From an uncultured Prevotellaceae bacterium (GTDB taxonomy: Bacteria > Bacteroidota > Bacteroidia > Bacteroidales > Bacteroidaceae): 41,944 bases of DNA. The first letter of the stretch is position 1, and every line of letters begins with the position of its first letter. Below, in pieces: positions 22,354 to 31,358 of this stretch. The notes under the pieces are model-generated. The model did not search any database, had not been told where the DNA came from, and was given only the letters and a program-made list of their open reading frames with translations. The stretch covers positions 1-41,944 of the forward strand of contig ONJJ01000030.1 in the NCBI GenBank assembly GCA_900318115.1, given 5' to 3'. The position numbers and the translations under genes are program-made.

Positions 22354-23666
22354 GCAGGGAATATCGTTTGATATATGGTGTCGGTGGCTCCTGCGTTGTC
22401 AGCGATGTAGTGCCGGGCCGCTTCTGCGGAGCGGGTGTAGGCCTCGGTGTCGCTGAGAAGGTGGTCTGCGATGCGGTTGAAGTCGGCGGCATCGTGTACC
22501 TCGAAGCAGGCTCCGGCGTCCAGCAGGTGGCGTGCCTCGCGGAAGTTCTGGTTGTTAGGCCCGATGAGTACCGGGATGCCATAGACTGCGGCCTCGGGCA
22601 CATTGTGTATGCCTGCGCCGAATCCCCCGCCGACCATGGCCAGCTGGCCGTAGCGATAGATGCTGGAGAGGAGTCCGAAGCAGTCGATGATGAGCACCTG
22701 GGCCTGGGCTACGTTCTCCTCCGTGGCGGAGGAGTAACGAAGCACACGGAGACCTGCGAGGCGGCTCTCGATGTCGCGCAGATGATCCTCGCCGATGAGG
22801 TGAGGGGCGATGATGAGTCTGGGCGACGCTGCGGTGGGGTTCGGCGACACCGTCGGCGAATGGCCAACCTGATTCCTGGCAGCGGGCGGGGTGGACGTTG
22901 CGGGCGGGACGGGATTACTTCTTTCCTGGAACCAAGGAATGAAGAGGGCCTCATCGGGCGGCCAGCTGGAACCGGCAACGAAGACGACGTGGCCGGCAGC
23001 AAACTTCTCCACCAGAGGCAGGGGACGCGCGGAGGCACGAATATCGAGCACGCGGTCAAAGCGGGTGTCGCCGGCCACAGTGACGTTGCCACTGATGCCC
23101 AGCGAGGCCAGCAAATCGACCGACTGCTGGTTCTGGACGAAGAAGTGAGTGACGCGGGTGAGCACACGGGCGTAGCCGCGGCCGTACCAGCGGAAGAAGA
23201 TCTGACCGGGACGGAAGATGCTGCTGACGGAATAGACGGGGATGTGCAGCCGCTGGCACCCCTTCAGGTAGTTCTGCCAGAACTCATACTTGATGAGGAA
23301 CAGCGCCTCGGGCTTGACGAAGTGGAAGAACAGCCGCACGTGTGCCGGCGTGTCGAGGGGCAGGTAACAGATGACATCGGCGCCCTCCCAGTCCTTCCGC
23401 ACTTCATAGCCCGACGGCGAGAAGAACGTGAGCAGGATCTTGTACTCCGGGTGTTCCCGCCTCAGACGTTCCATCAGTGGGCGCCCCTGCTCGAACTCAC
23501 CGAGGGAGGCGGCGTGGAACCAGAGGTAGCGGGCGTCCTTCTGAACCTGATGTTTCAGCTGGAAGAAAGCCTTGCGGTGGCCTACGGCAAGCTTGCGCGC
23601 CCGCTTATTGAAGATGGCGGCAATACCTACGGCACACATATAAAGGTAGATGACGAGTGTGTACAT
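22350..23666 (-). CDS. waaA: 3-deoxy-D-manno-octulosonic acid (Kdo) transferase
   Basis: Adds Kdo from CMP-Kdo to lipid A precursor at the inner membrane. An N-terminal membrane anchor (MYTLVIYLYMCAVGIAAIF) is followed by the conserved LWFHAASLGEFEQGRPL with the catalytic Glu (probably E57), and the C-terminal GT-B half has MVGGGFGAGIHNVPEAAVYG and PVLIGPNNQNF. The start at 23666 gives the usual N-terminus and leaves 17 bases after gltX; the frame is open further upstream, but that sequence overlaps gltX. Residues about 249-283 are an extra Pro/Ala/Ser/Thr-rich insertion between the two conserved blocks. Length of 438 aa is slightly above the usual ~420. Confidence 0.92.
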   Translation of the reverse strand: MYTLVIYLYMCAVGIAAIFNKRARKLAVGHRKAFFQLKHQVQKDARYLWFHAASLGEFEQGRPLMERLRREHPEYKILLTFFSPSGYEVRKDWEGADVICYLPLDTPAHVRLFFHFVKPEALFLIKYEFWQNYLKGCQRLHIPVYSVSSIFRPGQIFFRWYGRGYARVLTRVTHFFVQNQQSVDLLASLGISGNVTVAGDTRFDRVLDIRASARPLPLVEKFAAGHVVFVAGSSWPPDEALFIPWFQERSNPVPPATSTPPAARNQVGHSPTVSPNPTAASPRLIIAPHLIGEDHLRDIESRLAGLRVLRYSSATEENVAQAQVLIIDCFGLLSSIYRYGQLAMVGGGFGAGIHNVPEAAVYGIPVLIGPNNQNFREARHLLDAGACFEVHDAADFNRIADHLLSDTEAYTRSAEAARHYIADNAGATDTIYQTIFPA

Positions 23667-23683
23667 AGCAGGCGTGCGGGGTG

Positions 23684-25252
23684 TTATCCCAGTTCCTTGA
23701 TGGCGAAGTCCATGCGGCGGAGCACCTCTTCCTTTCCGAGGAAGGCAGAGAGGGCGTACATATCGGGGCCTTGTCCCTCGCCGACGAGGCAGACGCGCCA
23801 TGCGTTCCAAGGCTTGGCTCCCGTCTGCTCCACCCAGGGATCAACGACGGCCTTCTGCCCCTCGGCACTGAAGTCCTCCACGGAAGCCAGCACGTCGCGC
23901 AGCTGCTGCATCTCGGCTGCGGACTCGGGTTTCCAGTTCTTCTTGATGAACTTGTCCTCGCGGTCGAACTCGGTCGGTGCCACGAAGAAGAAGCGGCACA
24001 GGGGCCAGAGGTCGCTGACGAAGGAGATGTTGCGTTTGCGTGGACCGTCCTTGGTGTCGTACTCGATGACCTTGGATTTCATCAGTCCCACGACCTGTGC
24101 GGCACGCTCCTCGCTGCACTCGATGCCCTGCTGGGCCAGCACCCGTACGAAGTCAGGCGCCCACTCCTCGTCGGAGCGCTGCAGGAGGTATTCGCGGTTG
24201 AACCAGAAGCCCTTGATATAGTCGAAGCGGGCTCCGTTCTTGGAGCACTTCTCTAGGTTGAACTTCTGCACCATCTCGTCTAACGACATGATTTCCTGGT
24301 CGTCGCCAGGGTTCCATCCCAGGAGTGCAAGGAAATTCACCACGGCCTCGGGCAGGTAGCCTTTCTCGCGGTAGCCGCTGCTGACCTCGCCCGTCTCGGG
24401 GTTGTGCCATTCCAGGGGGAATACGGGGAACCCGAGGCGGTCGCCGTCGCGCTTGCTGAGCTTGCCCTTTCCGTCGGGTTTCAGGAGCAGCGGCAGGTGG
24501 GCGAAGCGGGGCATGGTGTCCTCCCAGCCGAAGGCGCGATAAAGAAGCACATGAAGCGGGGCTGACGGCAGCCACTCCTCGCCGCGGATGACGTGTGTGA
24601 CTTCCATCAGGTGGTCGTCCACGATGTTGGCCAGGTGGTAGGTCGGCAGCTGGTCGGCACTCTTCCAGAGCACTTTGTCATCGAGGATGGAGCTGTTGAT
24701 GCAGACGTCGCCGCGGATGATGTCATCCACGTGAACGTCCTCGCCCGGCTGGATGAGGAAGCGGACGACGTAGGGAGCGCCCTCGGCAACGAGGCGGTCG
24801 GTCTCCTCCTGTCCCAAGGTCAGGGAGTTGCGCATCTGCTGGCGCGTGGAGGCATCGTACTGGAACTTCTGGCCACGCTCCTCGAACTCGGTGCGGCGGG
24901 CGTTGAGTTCCTCGGGGGTGTCGAAGGCGATGTAGGCGCGCCCGGCGTCGAGCAGCTGGCGGACATATTTCTTGTAGATCTCCTTGCGCTCGCTCTGGCG
25001 ATAGGGGCCGTAGTTGCCTCCGAAGCTGACGCCCTCATCAAATTGGATACCGAGCCAGCGGAAGGCTTCGATGATATATTCCTCGGCTCCGGGGACGAAA
25101 CGGGTGCTGTCCGTATCCTCAATGCGGAAGATGAGTTCGCCACCGTGCTGGCGGGCGAAGAGATAGTTGTACAAAGCTGTGCGGACACCGCCAATATGCA
25201 GCGGTCCGGTGGGTGAAGGTGCGAAACGAACGCGTACTTTTGTAGAATTCAT
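23684..25252 (-). CDS. gltX: Glutamyl-tRNA synthetase
   Basis: Charges tRNA-Glu. The HIGH-type motif is in [19 protein letters not shown] (residues 9-27), the KMSKS-type motif in [13 protein letters not shown], and the class Ib catalytic core lies between them; the C-terminal anticodon-binding part follows. 522 aa fits the family. The gene is the first of a long minus-strand row (waaA, flippase, rhodanese-MBL and others). Its promoter region is shared with the divergent 7TM-HD gene (see 25274-25327). Confidence 0.97.
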   Translation of the reverse strand: MNSTKVRVRFAPSPTGPLHIGGVRTALYNYLFARQHGGELIFRIEDTDSTRFVPGAEEYIIEAFRWLGIQFDEGVSFGGNYGPYRQSERKEIYKKYVRQLLDAGRAYIAFDTPEELNARRTEFEERGQKFQYDASTRQQMRNSLTLGQEETDRLVAEGAPYVVRFLIQPGEDVHVDDIIRGDVCINSSILDDKVLWKSADQLPTYHLANIVDDHLMEVTHVIRGEEWLPSAPLHVLLYRAFGWEDTMPRFAHLPLLLKPDGKGKLSKRDGDRLGFPVFPLEWHNPETGEVSSGYREKGYLPEAVVNFLALLGWNPGDDQEIMSLDEMVQKFNLEKCSKNGARFDYIKGFWFNREYLLQRSDEEWAPDFVRVLAQQGIECSEERAAQVVGLMKSKVIEYDTKDGPRKRNISFVSDLWPLCRFFFVAPTEFDREDKFIKKNWKPESAAEMQQLRDVLASVEDFSAEGQKAVVDPWVEQTGAKPWNAWRVCLVGEGQGPDMYALSAFLGKEEVLRRMDFAIKELG

Positions 25253-25273
25253 AGGCTATTTCAAGAAATTTTG

Positions 25274-25327
25274 TGCAAAAATACAACAAATCTTGCACAC
25301 GGACGAAAGATTTGTTGTATTTTTGCA
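25274..25327. promoter_or_regulatory. Perfect 21-bp inverted repeat carrying divergent promoters of gltX and the 7TM-HD gene
   Basis: Arms 25274-25294 and 25307-25327 are exact reverse complements, 12 bases apart. Each outer end carries a TATTTTTG -7 box: 25276-25283 for gltX (minus) and 25318-25325 for the 7TM-HD gene (plus). On the plus side a TTG at 25293-25295 lies 22 bases upstream. Start codons follow at 25252 and 25363. The symmetry would also suit a dimeric regulator or a cruciform. Confidence 0.7.
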
Positions 25328-25362
25328 TCAGAAATCAGTAAACAACGTCTAAATCACCCCTT

Positions 25363-27507
25363 ATGAGTAGATATAACAAGCCGATAGACTTCCATAAGAA
25401 GGATATCATCCTGCAAGGAGTGGTGCTCGCCGCCACCATCGCATTGTTGGTCTGGTTCCTCCCGAACGGTCGTACGAGTCTTCGATATGAGAAGGGGCAG
25501 CCGTGGCCCTACAACCAAATCATCGCCAACTATCAGTTCCCGATTCTGAAGAGCGATACGCAGTGGAAACACGAGCTCGACAGTATCCGCCGGCTGTACG
25601 AACCCTACCTGCAACTGAGTCCGCAGGTGGAGACGAATCAGGTCAACCGCTTCCGCTCGGATTTCCGCCAGGCATCGCCTCTGGAAATTCCCGTGAGCTA
25701 CCGGAGTTTCGTCGAAGCACGCCTGCACCAGGTCTATGCACGGGGCATCATCAGCAACGACGACCTGGAGACGCTGACGGCCGACACGGTCACTGACGTG
25801 AAGGTCTATTCGGGCACCGAGGCCCAGAGCCGCCCGCTGGCACGGCTGATGACGCAGAAGGCGGCCTATGAATTCCTGCTCGCCAACGCGGACTCCATGG
25901 GCGTGTCCAAGCAGAAGCTGCAGAAACTGAACCTGAACAACTACCTGGAACCCAACCTGACCTACGACGAGCCAAAGAGCAACGCCGAGTGGCAGGGACT
26001 GGTGGGAAGCCTGGCACCCAGCAAAGGAGTGGTCGTGGCCGGAGAGAGCATCGTGGACCGCGGACAGATGGTGGACGAGAGCACCTACCAGAAGCTCAAG
26101 AGCTACGAGCACGCCATGGGCGAACACACCCGCATGGTCAAGAAGAACTGGCAGCAGACAACGGGCGAAGTACTGTATATTACGGTCATCTGCATCAGCC
26201 TGCTGCTCTACTTCAACCTGTTCCGCAGGGATTATGTGGACAGCGCTCGCAGCGTGGCCCTGCTGTTGACGATGTTGCTGCTGTTCCCGCTGCTGACGCA
26301 TTTTCTGGTTGGACACATGTTGCTCTCTGTCTATCTCATTCCGTATGCGATGCTGCCAGTGTTCATCCGAGTGTTCATGGACTCGCGCACGGCTTTCATC
26401 ACGCACGTGGCTACGATCCTGCTCTGTGCTATGTCGCTGCGCTATCCCTATGAGTTCATCGTCACGCAACTGATAGCCGGCCTGGCTGCTATCTACTCGC
26501 TGCGCGAGCTCTCCACGCGCTCGCAGATTATCCGCACCGCCATCTTCGTGACGCTGTCGGCCCTGGCGGTGTACGGGGCCATAGATATGATGCATGGTAG
26601 GACGATGATCGGCAACGACGGCCTGGTGAGCATCGATTGGCGCATCATCAAGCACCTGATCATCGGCGGAGTGCTGCTGCTGTTCTCCTATCCGCTGATG
26701 TATTTCCTGGAGAAGCTGTTTGGCTTCACGAGCAACGTGACGCTGGTGGAACTCTCGAATATCAACAACGACCTGCTTCGGCGCCTCTCGGAAGTGGCTC
26801 CCGGCACCTTCCAGCACTCCATGCAGGTGGCGAACCTGGCCGCGGAGGTGGCCCTGAAAATCGGAGCCAAGAGCCAGCTCGTGCGTACGGGCGCGCTCTA
26901 CCACGACATCGGCAAAATCCAGAATCCGGCGTTCTTCACCGAGAATCAGGCAGGAAACCTGAACCCGCACGACAAATTAGACAACCGACAGAGCGCACAA
27001 ATCATCATCCGCCACGTCGCCGACGGCGAGCAGCTGGCAGACCGCGCTCGACTGCCGCGCGTGATCCGCGATTTCATTTCCACTCACCATGGCCGCGGCC
27101 TGGTAAAGTATTTCTATATCTCCTACCAGAACTCACACCCGGAAGAGAAGGTGGACACGGTGCCCTTCAGCTATCCCGGCCCCAACCCCTCGACGGCGGA
27201 GCAGGCTATACTGATGATGGCCGACGCGGTGGAAGCCTCTGCCCGCTCGCTGAAGGAGTACAACGAGGAGTCCATCGGAAACCTCGTGGACCGCATCATT
27301 GACTCGCAGATGGCCGACGGCTTCTTCCTCAATTGTCCCATCACCTTCCAGGATATCCAGATGGCGAAGGAGGTGTTCAAGGAGAAGCTGAAAATCATCT
27401 ACCACACACGCATCAGCTATCCGGAACTGAAGAAGAAGGACGAGGTGCCGGAGGAACTGGTCGTGCAACCGCTGCTGACCGGTCAGAGCGGATCGACATC
27501 GAAGTAA
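25363..27507 (+). CDS. 7TM-HD family phosphohydrolase, PgpH-like (c-di-AMP phosphodiesterase candidate), 714 aa
   Basis: N-terminal membrane helix (ILQGVVLAATIALLVWFL), extracytoplasmic region to about residue 270, then about seven membrane helices (271-455), then a cytoplasmic HD domain. HD features: FQHSMQVANLAAEVA (His485), LYHDIGK (His514-Asp515), then FISTHHGRGLVKYF. This is the 7TMR-HD architecture of PgpH, which degrades c-di-AMP in Firmicutes; the same reaction here is inferred from architecture. Its stop codon lies 25 bases inside the 3' end of convergent priA. Divergent from gltX with a shared symmetric promoter region. Confidence 0.9.
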   Translation: MSRYNKPIDFHKKDIILQGVVLAATIALLVWFLPNGRTSLRYEKGQPWPYNQIIANYQFPILKSDTQWKHELDSIRRLYEPYLQLSPQVETNQVNRFRSDFRQASPLEIPVSYRSFVEARLHQVYARGIISNDDLETLTADTVTDVKVYSGTEAQSRPLARLMTQKAAYEFLLANADSMGVSKQKLQKLNLNNYLEPNLTYDEPKSNAEWQGLVGSLAPSKGVVVAGESIVDRGQMVDESTYQKLKSYEHAMGEHTRMVKKNWQQTTGEVLYITVICISLLLYFNLFRRDYVDSARSVALLLTMLLLFPLLTHFLVGHMLLSVYLIPYAMLPVFIRVFMDSRTAFITHVATILLCAMSLRYPYEFIVTQLIAGLAAIYSLRELSTRSQIIRTAIFVTLSALAVYGAIDMMHGRTMIGNDGLVSIDWRIIKHLIIGGVLLLFSYPLMYFLEKLFGFTSNVTLVELSNINNDLLRRLSEVAPGTFQHSMQVANLAAEVALKIGAKSQLVRTGALYHDIGKIQNPAFFTENQAGNLNPHDKLDNRQSAQIIIRHVADGEQLADRARLPRVIRDFISTHHGRGLVKYFYISYQNSHPEEKVDTVPFSYPGPNPSTAEQAILMMADAVEASARSLKEYNEESIGNLVDRIIDSQMADGFFLNCPITFQDIQMAKEVFKEKLKIIYHTRISYPELKKKDEVPEELVVQPLLTGQSGSTSK

Positions 27508-29597
27508 ATCTGAGCGGAACTGTAGGCTTTGTCTGCCAGCAGTTCCGTTTTTGTCTGCAGCAGCACCTCACGCACCTTGCCCAGTGGCAGGGCGGGTTCC
27601 AACTTGAGCATAGCGCGCCGGATGAAGAGGCTCTGCACACGCGCCACAGGCGGCTCGTCGGGGCCCAGCACACGCTGCCCGAAGAGGCCCTGGAGACGAC
27701 GCGTGAACTCGGTAGCCAGGTGTTCCACCGTGTCGGCGCGCCGATGTTTCATATAGACGAATATGAGACGGAAGAAGGGAGGATAGGCGAACTGGCGGCG
27801 CTCGGTCATCTGCTCCTGGTACATAGCATCGTAGTCACCTGCCACTACGTGGCGAATCAGCGGCAGCTGGGCCTCCATCGTCTGCAGTAGTACGTGGCCC
27901 TGGCGCTGGCGGCGTCCGGCGCGGCCTGCCACCTGCGACATCATTTGGAAGGAGCGCTCGTAGGCGCGGAAGTCCGGCTGATTCAACATCGTGTCTGCCG
28001 AGAGAATACCCACTACGCTGACCTGCTCGAAATCCAGTCCCTTGGTGACCATCTGTGTGCCCACCAGGATATCAGTCTCGCCGGCGGCGAAATCGTGGAT
28101 AATCTGCTCGTAGGCAGCGCGCGTGCGGGTCGTGTCCAGATCCATTCGCGCCACGCGCGCGGAAGGGAACACGTTGTGAATATCTTCTTCGATACGCTCG
28201 GTGCCGAAGCCGTGTTGCCGTAGCTCCGGGTTCTCACAGTTGGGGCAGCGCGCCGGTATCTCGGTGGTGAAGCCGCAGTAGTGGCAGGTCATGCGGCCCG
28301 AGCGGGAGTGCATGGTCAACGATACGTCGCAGTGGGGGCAGCGGGGCACCCAGCCACAAACGTGGCATTCGATGTGCGGGGCGTAGCCGCGACGGTTCTG
28401 GAAGAGGATGACCTGCTCATGGGCGTCCAGCGCCTGGCGCATCTGTTCCAGCAGTCGTGGCGAGAAGGGGCCGCTGACCAGCCGCTTACGACGCAGTTCC
28501 TTCATATCCACGATTTCCACTTCAGGCAGTTGCACCTGACCGTAGCGCTCGGCGAGGCGGACAAGGCCGTACTTACCGAGGCGGGCGTTGTAGTAGCTGT
28601 CGAGCGAGGGGGTGGCGGTGCCCAGCAGCACGCGGGCCTTGGCTCTGGAGGCCATAAGAATGGCCACGTTACGGGCGTTGTAGCGCGGAGCGGGGTCCTG
28701 CTGCTTGAAGTTCACCTCATGCTCCTCATCGACGATGACCAAGCCTAAATTCCGGAAGGGGAGAAAAATGGAGGATCGCACACCGACTATGATGTCGTAG
28801 GGCGCGGAAGAGAGCTGGCGCAGCCAGACCTTGGCTCGCTGGACGTCGGTGAACTTGCTGTGGTACACGCCTAAGCGCTGGCCGAAGACGGCCTGCAGGC
28901 GCTCGGTCAGCTGGCTGGTGAGCACGATTTCCGGCAGGAGGTATAGCACCTGCTCACCCCGCCGAATGGCTTCGGCGATGAGGTGAATATAGATTTCCGT
29001 CTTGCCGCTGGAGGTGACACCGTGGAGCAGGCACACCGCGTGCTGATTCCATTCGGAGTGAATGGAGTCGAGGGCGGTCTGCTGGGCGGGGGAGAGGTGG
29101 GGAAGATGGGAGGAGAGAGGTTGCACGGTGTCAGTCGCCATCAAGCCGGAGGCCTCCCCTCCCTGAGGGGTAGCGAAGGAATCAACGGGTTGACTGAATG
29201 TCAAGCCGTCCTGAGCGACCGAAGCAGAAATCCTCTGCTGAGGACGGGAAAGGTCGGGGGTGGGTCTGGGGCTATTCTTCATCTTCCCCGGCAACGCTGC
29301 CTTGAAGACTTCGCCGATGGAGCAGAGGTAATAGTCCGCAATCCACTGCCAAAGGCTCAGTTGGGAGGGAATCACCACGGGCTCTTCATCCACGAGTTCC
29401 AGGATACTCTTTACGTCGATGCCTTCCGGCGCGCGGTCGTGCAGCCGTGCGATGAGTCCCGTCTGCGTCTTCTTCGTGCCGAAAGGCACTACCACGCGCG
29501 ACCCTGCACGAGCGCGCTCGGCGAGGTCGGGGGGCAGGGAGTAGGTGAACAGACCCTGCAGGGGCACAGGAAGAATGACGTCGGCAAAATGAGGCAT
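27483..29597 (-). CDS. priA: Primosomal protein N' (replication restart helicase)
   Basis: 3'-5' superfamily II helicase that reloads the replisome. Walker A is GVTSSGKTEIY, Walker B DEEH, and zinc-binding cysteines sit in CHVCGW, CPHCD, CHYCGF and CPNC. The C-terminal half has GTQMVTKGLDFE and QVAGRAGR. Residues about 109-151 (SPRPTPDLSRP ... FATPQGGEASG) are an insertion between the N-terminal DNA-binding part and the helicase, encoded by the repeat at 29146-29270. Total 704 aa is close to the family norm. It is last in the T9SS operon direction, 6 bases after the outer-membrane protein gene, and overlaps the convergent 7TM-HD gene by 25 bases. Confidence 0.95.
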   Translation of the reverse strand: MPHFADVILPVPLQGLFTYSLPPDLAERARAGSRVVVPFGTKKTQTGLIARLHDRAPEGIDVKSILELVDEEPVVIPSQLSLWQWIADYYLCSIGEVFKAALPGKMKNSPRPTPDLSRPQQRISASVAQDGLTFSQPVDSFATPQGGEASGLMATDTVQPLSSHLPHLSPAQQTALDSIHSEWNQHAVCLLHGVTSSGKTEIYIHLIAEAIRRGEQVLYLLPEIVLTSQLTERLQAVFGQRLGVYHSKFTDVQRAKVWLRQLSSAPYDIIVGVRSSIFLPFRNLGLVIVDEEHEVNFKQQDPAPRYNARNVAILMASRAKARVLLGTATPSLDSYYNARLGKYGLVRLAERYGQVQLPEVEIVDMKELRRKRLVSGPFSPRLLEQMRQALDAHEQVILFQNRRGYAPHIECHVCGWVPRCPHCDVSLTMHSRSGRMTCHYCGFTTEIPARCPNCENPELRQHGFGTERIEEDIHNVFPSARVARMDLDTTRTRAAYEQIIHDFAAGETDILVGTQMVTKGLDFEQVSVVGILSADTMLNQPDFRAYERSFQMMSQVAGRAGRRQRQGHVLLQTMEAQLPLIRHVVAGDYDAMYQEQMTERRQFAYPPFFRLIFVYMKHRRADTVEHLATEFTRRLQGLFGQRVLGPDEPPVARVQSLFIRRAMLKLEPALPLGKVREVLLQTKTELLADKAYSSAQIYFDVDPL
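29146..29270. repeat. Palindromic element inside priA
   Basis: Left end ggaggcctcccctccctgag and right end aaaggtcgggggtgggtct resemble the 15499-15616 element (gggggtgggtct end, ccctccct core). Small internal palindromes (CCCCTCCCTGAGGGG; TCCTctgctGAGGA) support this. Translated in frame in priA. Confidence 0.65.
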
Positions 29598-29603
29598 GAA
29601 GAA

Positions 29604-30233
29604 TCAGAAATAAAAGTCAAGGGCTAACTTCCAGGAATAGCTCTTCATCTCCACCTTCTCCGTTGCGTTGCGGAGGGCATTGAAGGTGGAAGAGACGTAG
29701 TCGCCCTGCGATGAAATCGGCAGGCTGTAGGTCAGTCCGAGGGCTATGCGGTTGAGCAGCCACACACCGGCTCCGACGTTCCAGCTGAACACGCTGTGCT
29801 TGAAGTTGGCCCGGAACTTACCTACGGACTCCCAGCTGCCCGGACCGATATACCAGTCCCATTGCGGCCCCGTGGCGAGGAAGATGCCCCAGCTGTTGAC
29901 GCCGATATCCCACCGGATATTCAGCGGCACTTCCACGTAACTCATCTGGTTGCTCTTGTAGGTCTCGCGCGTGTCGGAACTGAGGTCATCGACGATGGCT
30001 ATGCTCCGCTGGGCGTAGCGCAGGGCGATGTCCGCGCCGAGTCCTATCTTGGGGAGCGAGGCTCGCACCTTCGGCCCCACGAAGAAGCCTTGGCGCGAAT
30101 GGGAGTCGGCGATGGCCTTGTCGAAACTGACGTGGCTGAGGTCCAGGCCCAGGTCCAGTCCAAAACGCAACTGAGCGCAAACCCAGACGGGCGCGCTCAA
30201 TGCTATCAGGATCAGGAGGAGGATCTTCTTCAT
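29604..30233 (-). CDS. Outer-membrane beta-barrel protein (PorT-like), 209 aa
   Basis: Signal peptide at residues 1-20 (ending VWVCAQ), then LRFGLDLGLDLSHVSF and alternating amphipathic strands (GFFVGPKVRASLPKIGLGADIALRYAQRS in part, SYVEVPLNIRWDIGV, SVFSWNVGAGVWLLNRIALGLTYSLPI) with a C-terminal aromatic residue (ALDFYF). This is the outer-membrane beta-barrel domain seen in PorT and similar Bacteroidetes proteins. It lies between gldN (10 bases) and priA (6 bases). Being downstream of the T9SS genes, it could be a secretion-related barrel, but I cannot assign PorT itself. Confidence 0.8.
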   Translation of the reverse strand: MKKILLLILIALSAPVWVCAQLRFGLDLGLDLSHVSFDKAIADSHSRQGFFVGPKVRASLPKIGLGADIALRYAQRSIAIVDDLSSDTRETYKSNQMSYVEVPLNIRWDIGVNSWGIFLATGPQWDWYIGPGSWESVGKFRANFKHSVFSWNVGAGVWLLNRIALGLTYSLPISSQGDYVSSTFNALRNATEKVEMKSYSWKLALDFYF

Positions 30234-30242
30234 AGTGTGGTC

Positions 30243-31325
30243 TTATCTGCGCTGACGGCGAGCCGAGACGCGCGGTGCCGAGCCTCCGCTGTCCCGCTTC
30301 TCGCGCTTGCTGGCGGCGGCGGCCGAGGCCTTGCTCCTGCGGGAGTCAGAGGTGCTCTCTTTCTTCTTTGAGTTCCGGCGCGACACCTTCTTGTCGTCGG
30401 CGGGCTGCTGGGCTGCTATGCTGTCGAGGCTGTCCTTAGGCGAGTGCCAGATGTTCTCCTCGAAGTCTTTCAGCTGTTTCTCGATGCGTTTCTGCTCGCG
30501 GGTGCGGGTGCTGTCGGTGGGGATGGCACGGCCCTGCATGTTATTCGTCATATAGATTTGGCCGTCGTAGTGATTCAGGGTGAAGTAGTCATCGGCGGTC
30601 ATATTCGTGACGTTGTTCAGGTTCGAGGCCATCATGGGCAGCCGCGAGAGGTAAGAGGCGACGTCGTCGTATTTCACCCAGAACATCGGCTTCGTGATGG
30701 CCGTGGAGGCGCTGTCGTCAACGGAGGCGAACTCGTCCTCCTCCACCAACACGGGGCAGAGGGCCGTGACGCGCGACTTGTAGGTGGCGGAGCGCTGGTC
30801 GAAGTAGCTGTTTTCCTTGATATAGAAGAGCTTGACGGCGGCCGAGGGGATATCGCTCTCAGCGATATTGATCTTGCCGTCTTTCTGTTCGTAGTAGATA
30901 CCGAAATTATCCAGCACGTCCTTCGGCTTCAGTTTGTTCGAGGCTTCGAACGACTCGTAGCCGTCGAGGTTATATTTATAGGCGTTGATGCGGCCGGAGA
31001 CGAACAGACGCAGCAGGTAGGTGAAGAGGTTCTGCTCCTTGCCGCGGGGCTCCACGGGGTAGTACAGCGGCGCATTGGCGTCCTTCATCAGGTTGAGCTG
31101 GCGATAGATATCGCGGCGCCAGACGACGTCCTCCGGCATCTCGGCCGAGGTGGGGAACATCAGAGTGGCACGGTCAACTTTCTTCTCGCCCGTGGTCTTC
31201 TTGGCCGTGGCAGAGCCTTTGGCACCTGTGGCTGCCGCAGGCGTGGTGCGGCGTTTGGCGGGCTGGGCGCCGGCTGTCAGCGAGAACATCAGCGCAGCCG
31301 CGAATATGATGAAGATTCTTTTCAT
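30243..31325 (-). CDS. gldN: Type IX secretion/gliding protein GldN (PorN)
   Basis: Periplasmic ring partner of GldK in the T9SS. Signal peptide at residues 1-20 (ending TAGAQ). The GldN domain has VVWRRDIYRQLNLMKDANAPLYYP in part, NLFTYLLRLFVSGRINAYKY, and VKLFYIKENSYFD, then TKPMFWVKYDDV. The last ~60 residues are a basic Lys/Arg/Ser tail not typical of the family core, and an Ala/Thr/Lys-rich linker follows the signal. Downstream of gldM by 33 bases, in the order porP-gldK-gldL-gldM-gldN that is diagnostic for T9SS. Confidence 0.93.
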   Translation of the reverse strand: MKRIFIIFAAALMFSLTAGAQPAKRRTTPAAATGAKGSATAKKTTGEKKVDRATLMFPTSAEMPEDVVWRRDIYRQLNLMKDANAPLYYPVEPRGKEQNLFTYLLRLFVSGRINAYKYNLDGYESFEASNKLKPKDVLDNFGIYYEQKDGKINIAESDIPSAAVKLFYIKENSYFDQRSATYKSRVTALCPVLVEEDEFASVDDSASTAITKPMFWVKYDDVASYLSRLPMMASNLNNVTNMTADDYFTLNHYDGQIYMTNNMQGRAIPTDSTRTREQKRIEKQLKDFEENIWHSPKDSLDSIAAQQPADDKKVSRRNSKKKESTSDSRRSKASAAAASKREKRDSGGSAPRVSARRQRR

Positions 31326-31358
31326 AGTTCTTATGATTTCCGTTTATCTGGTTCGTCT

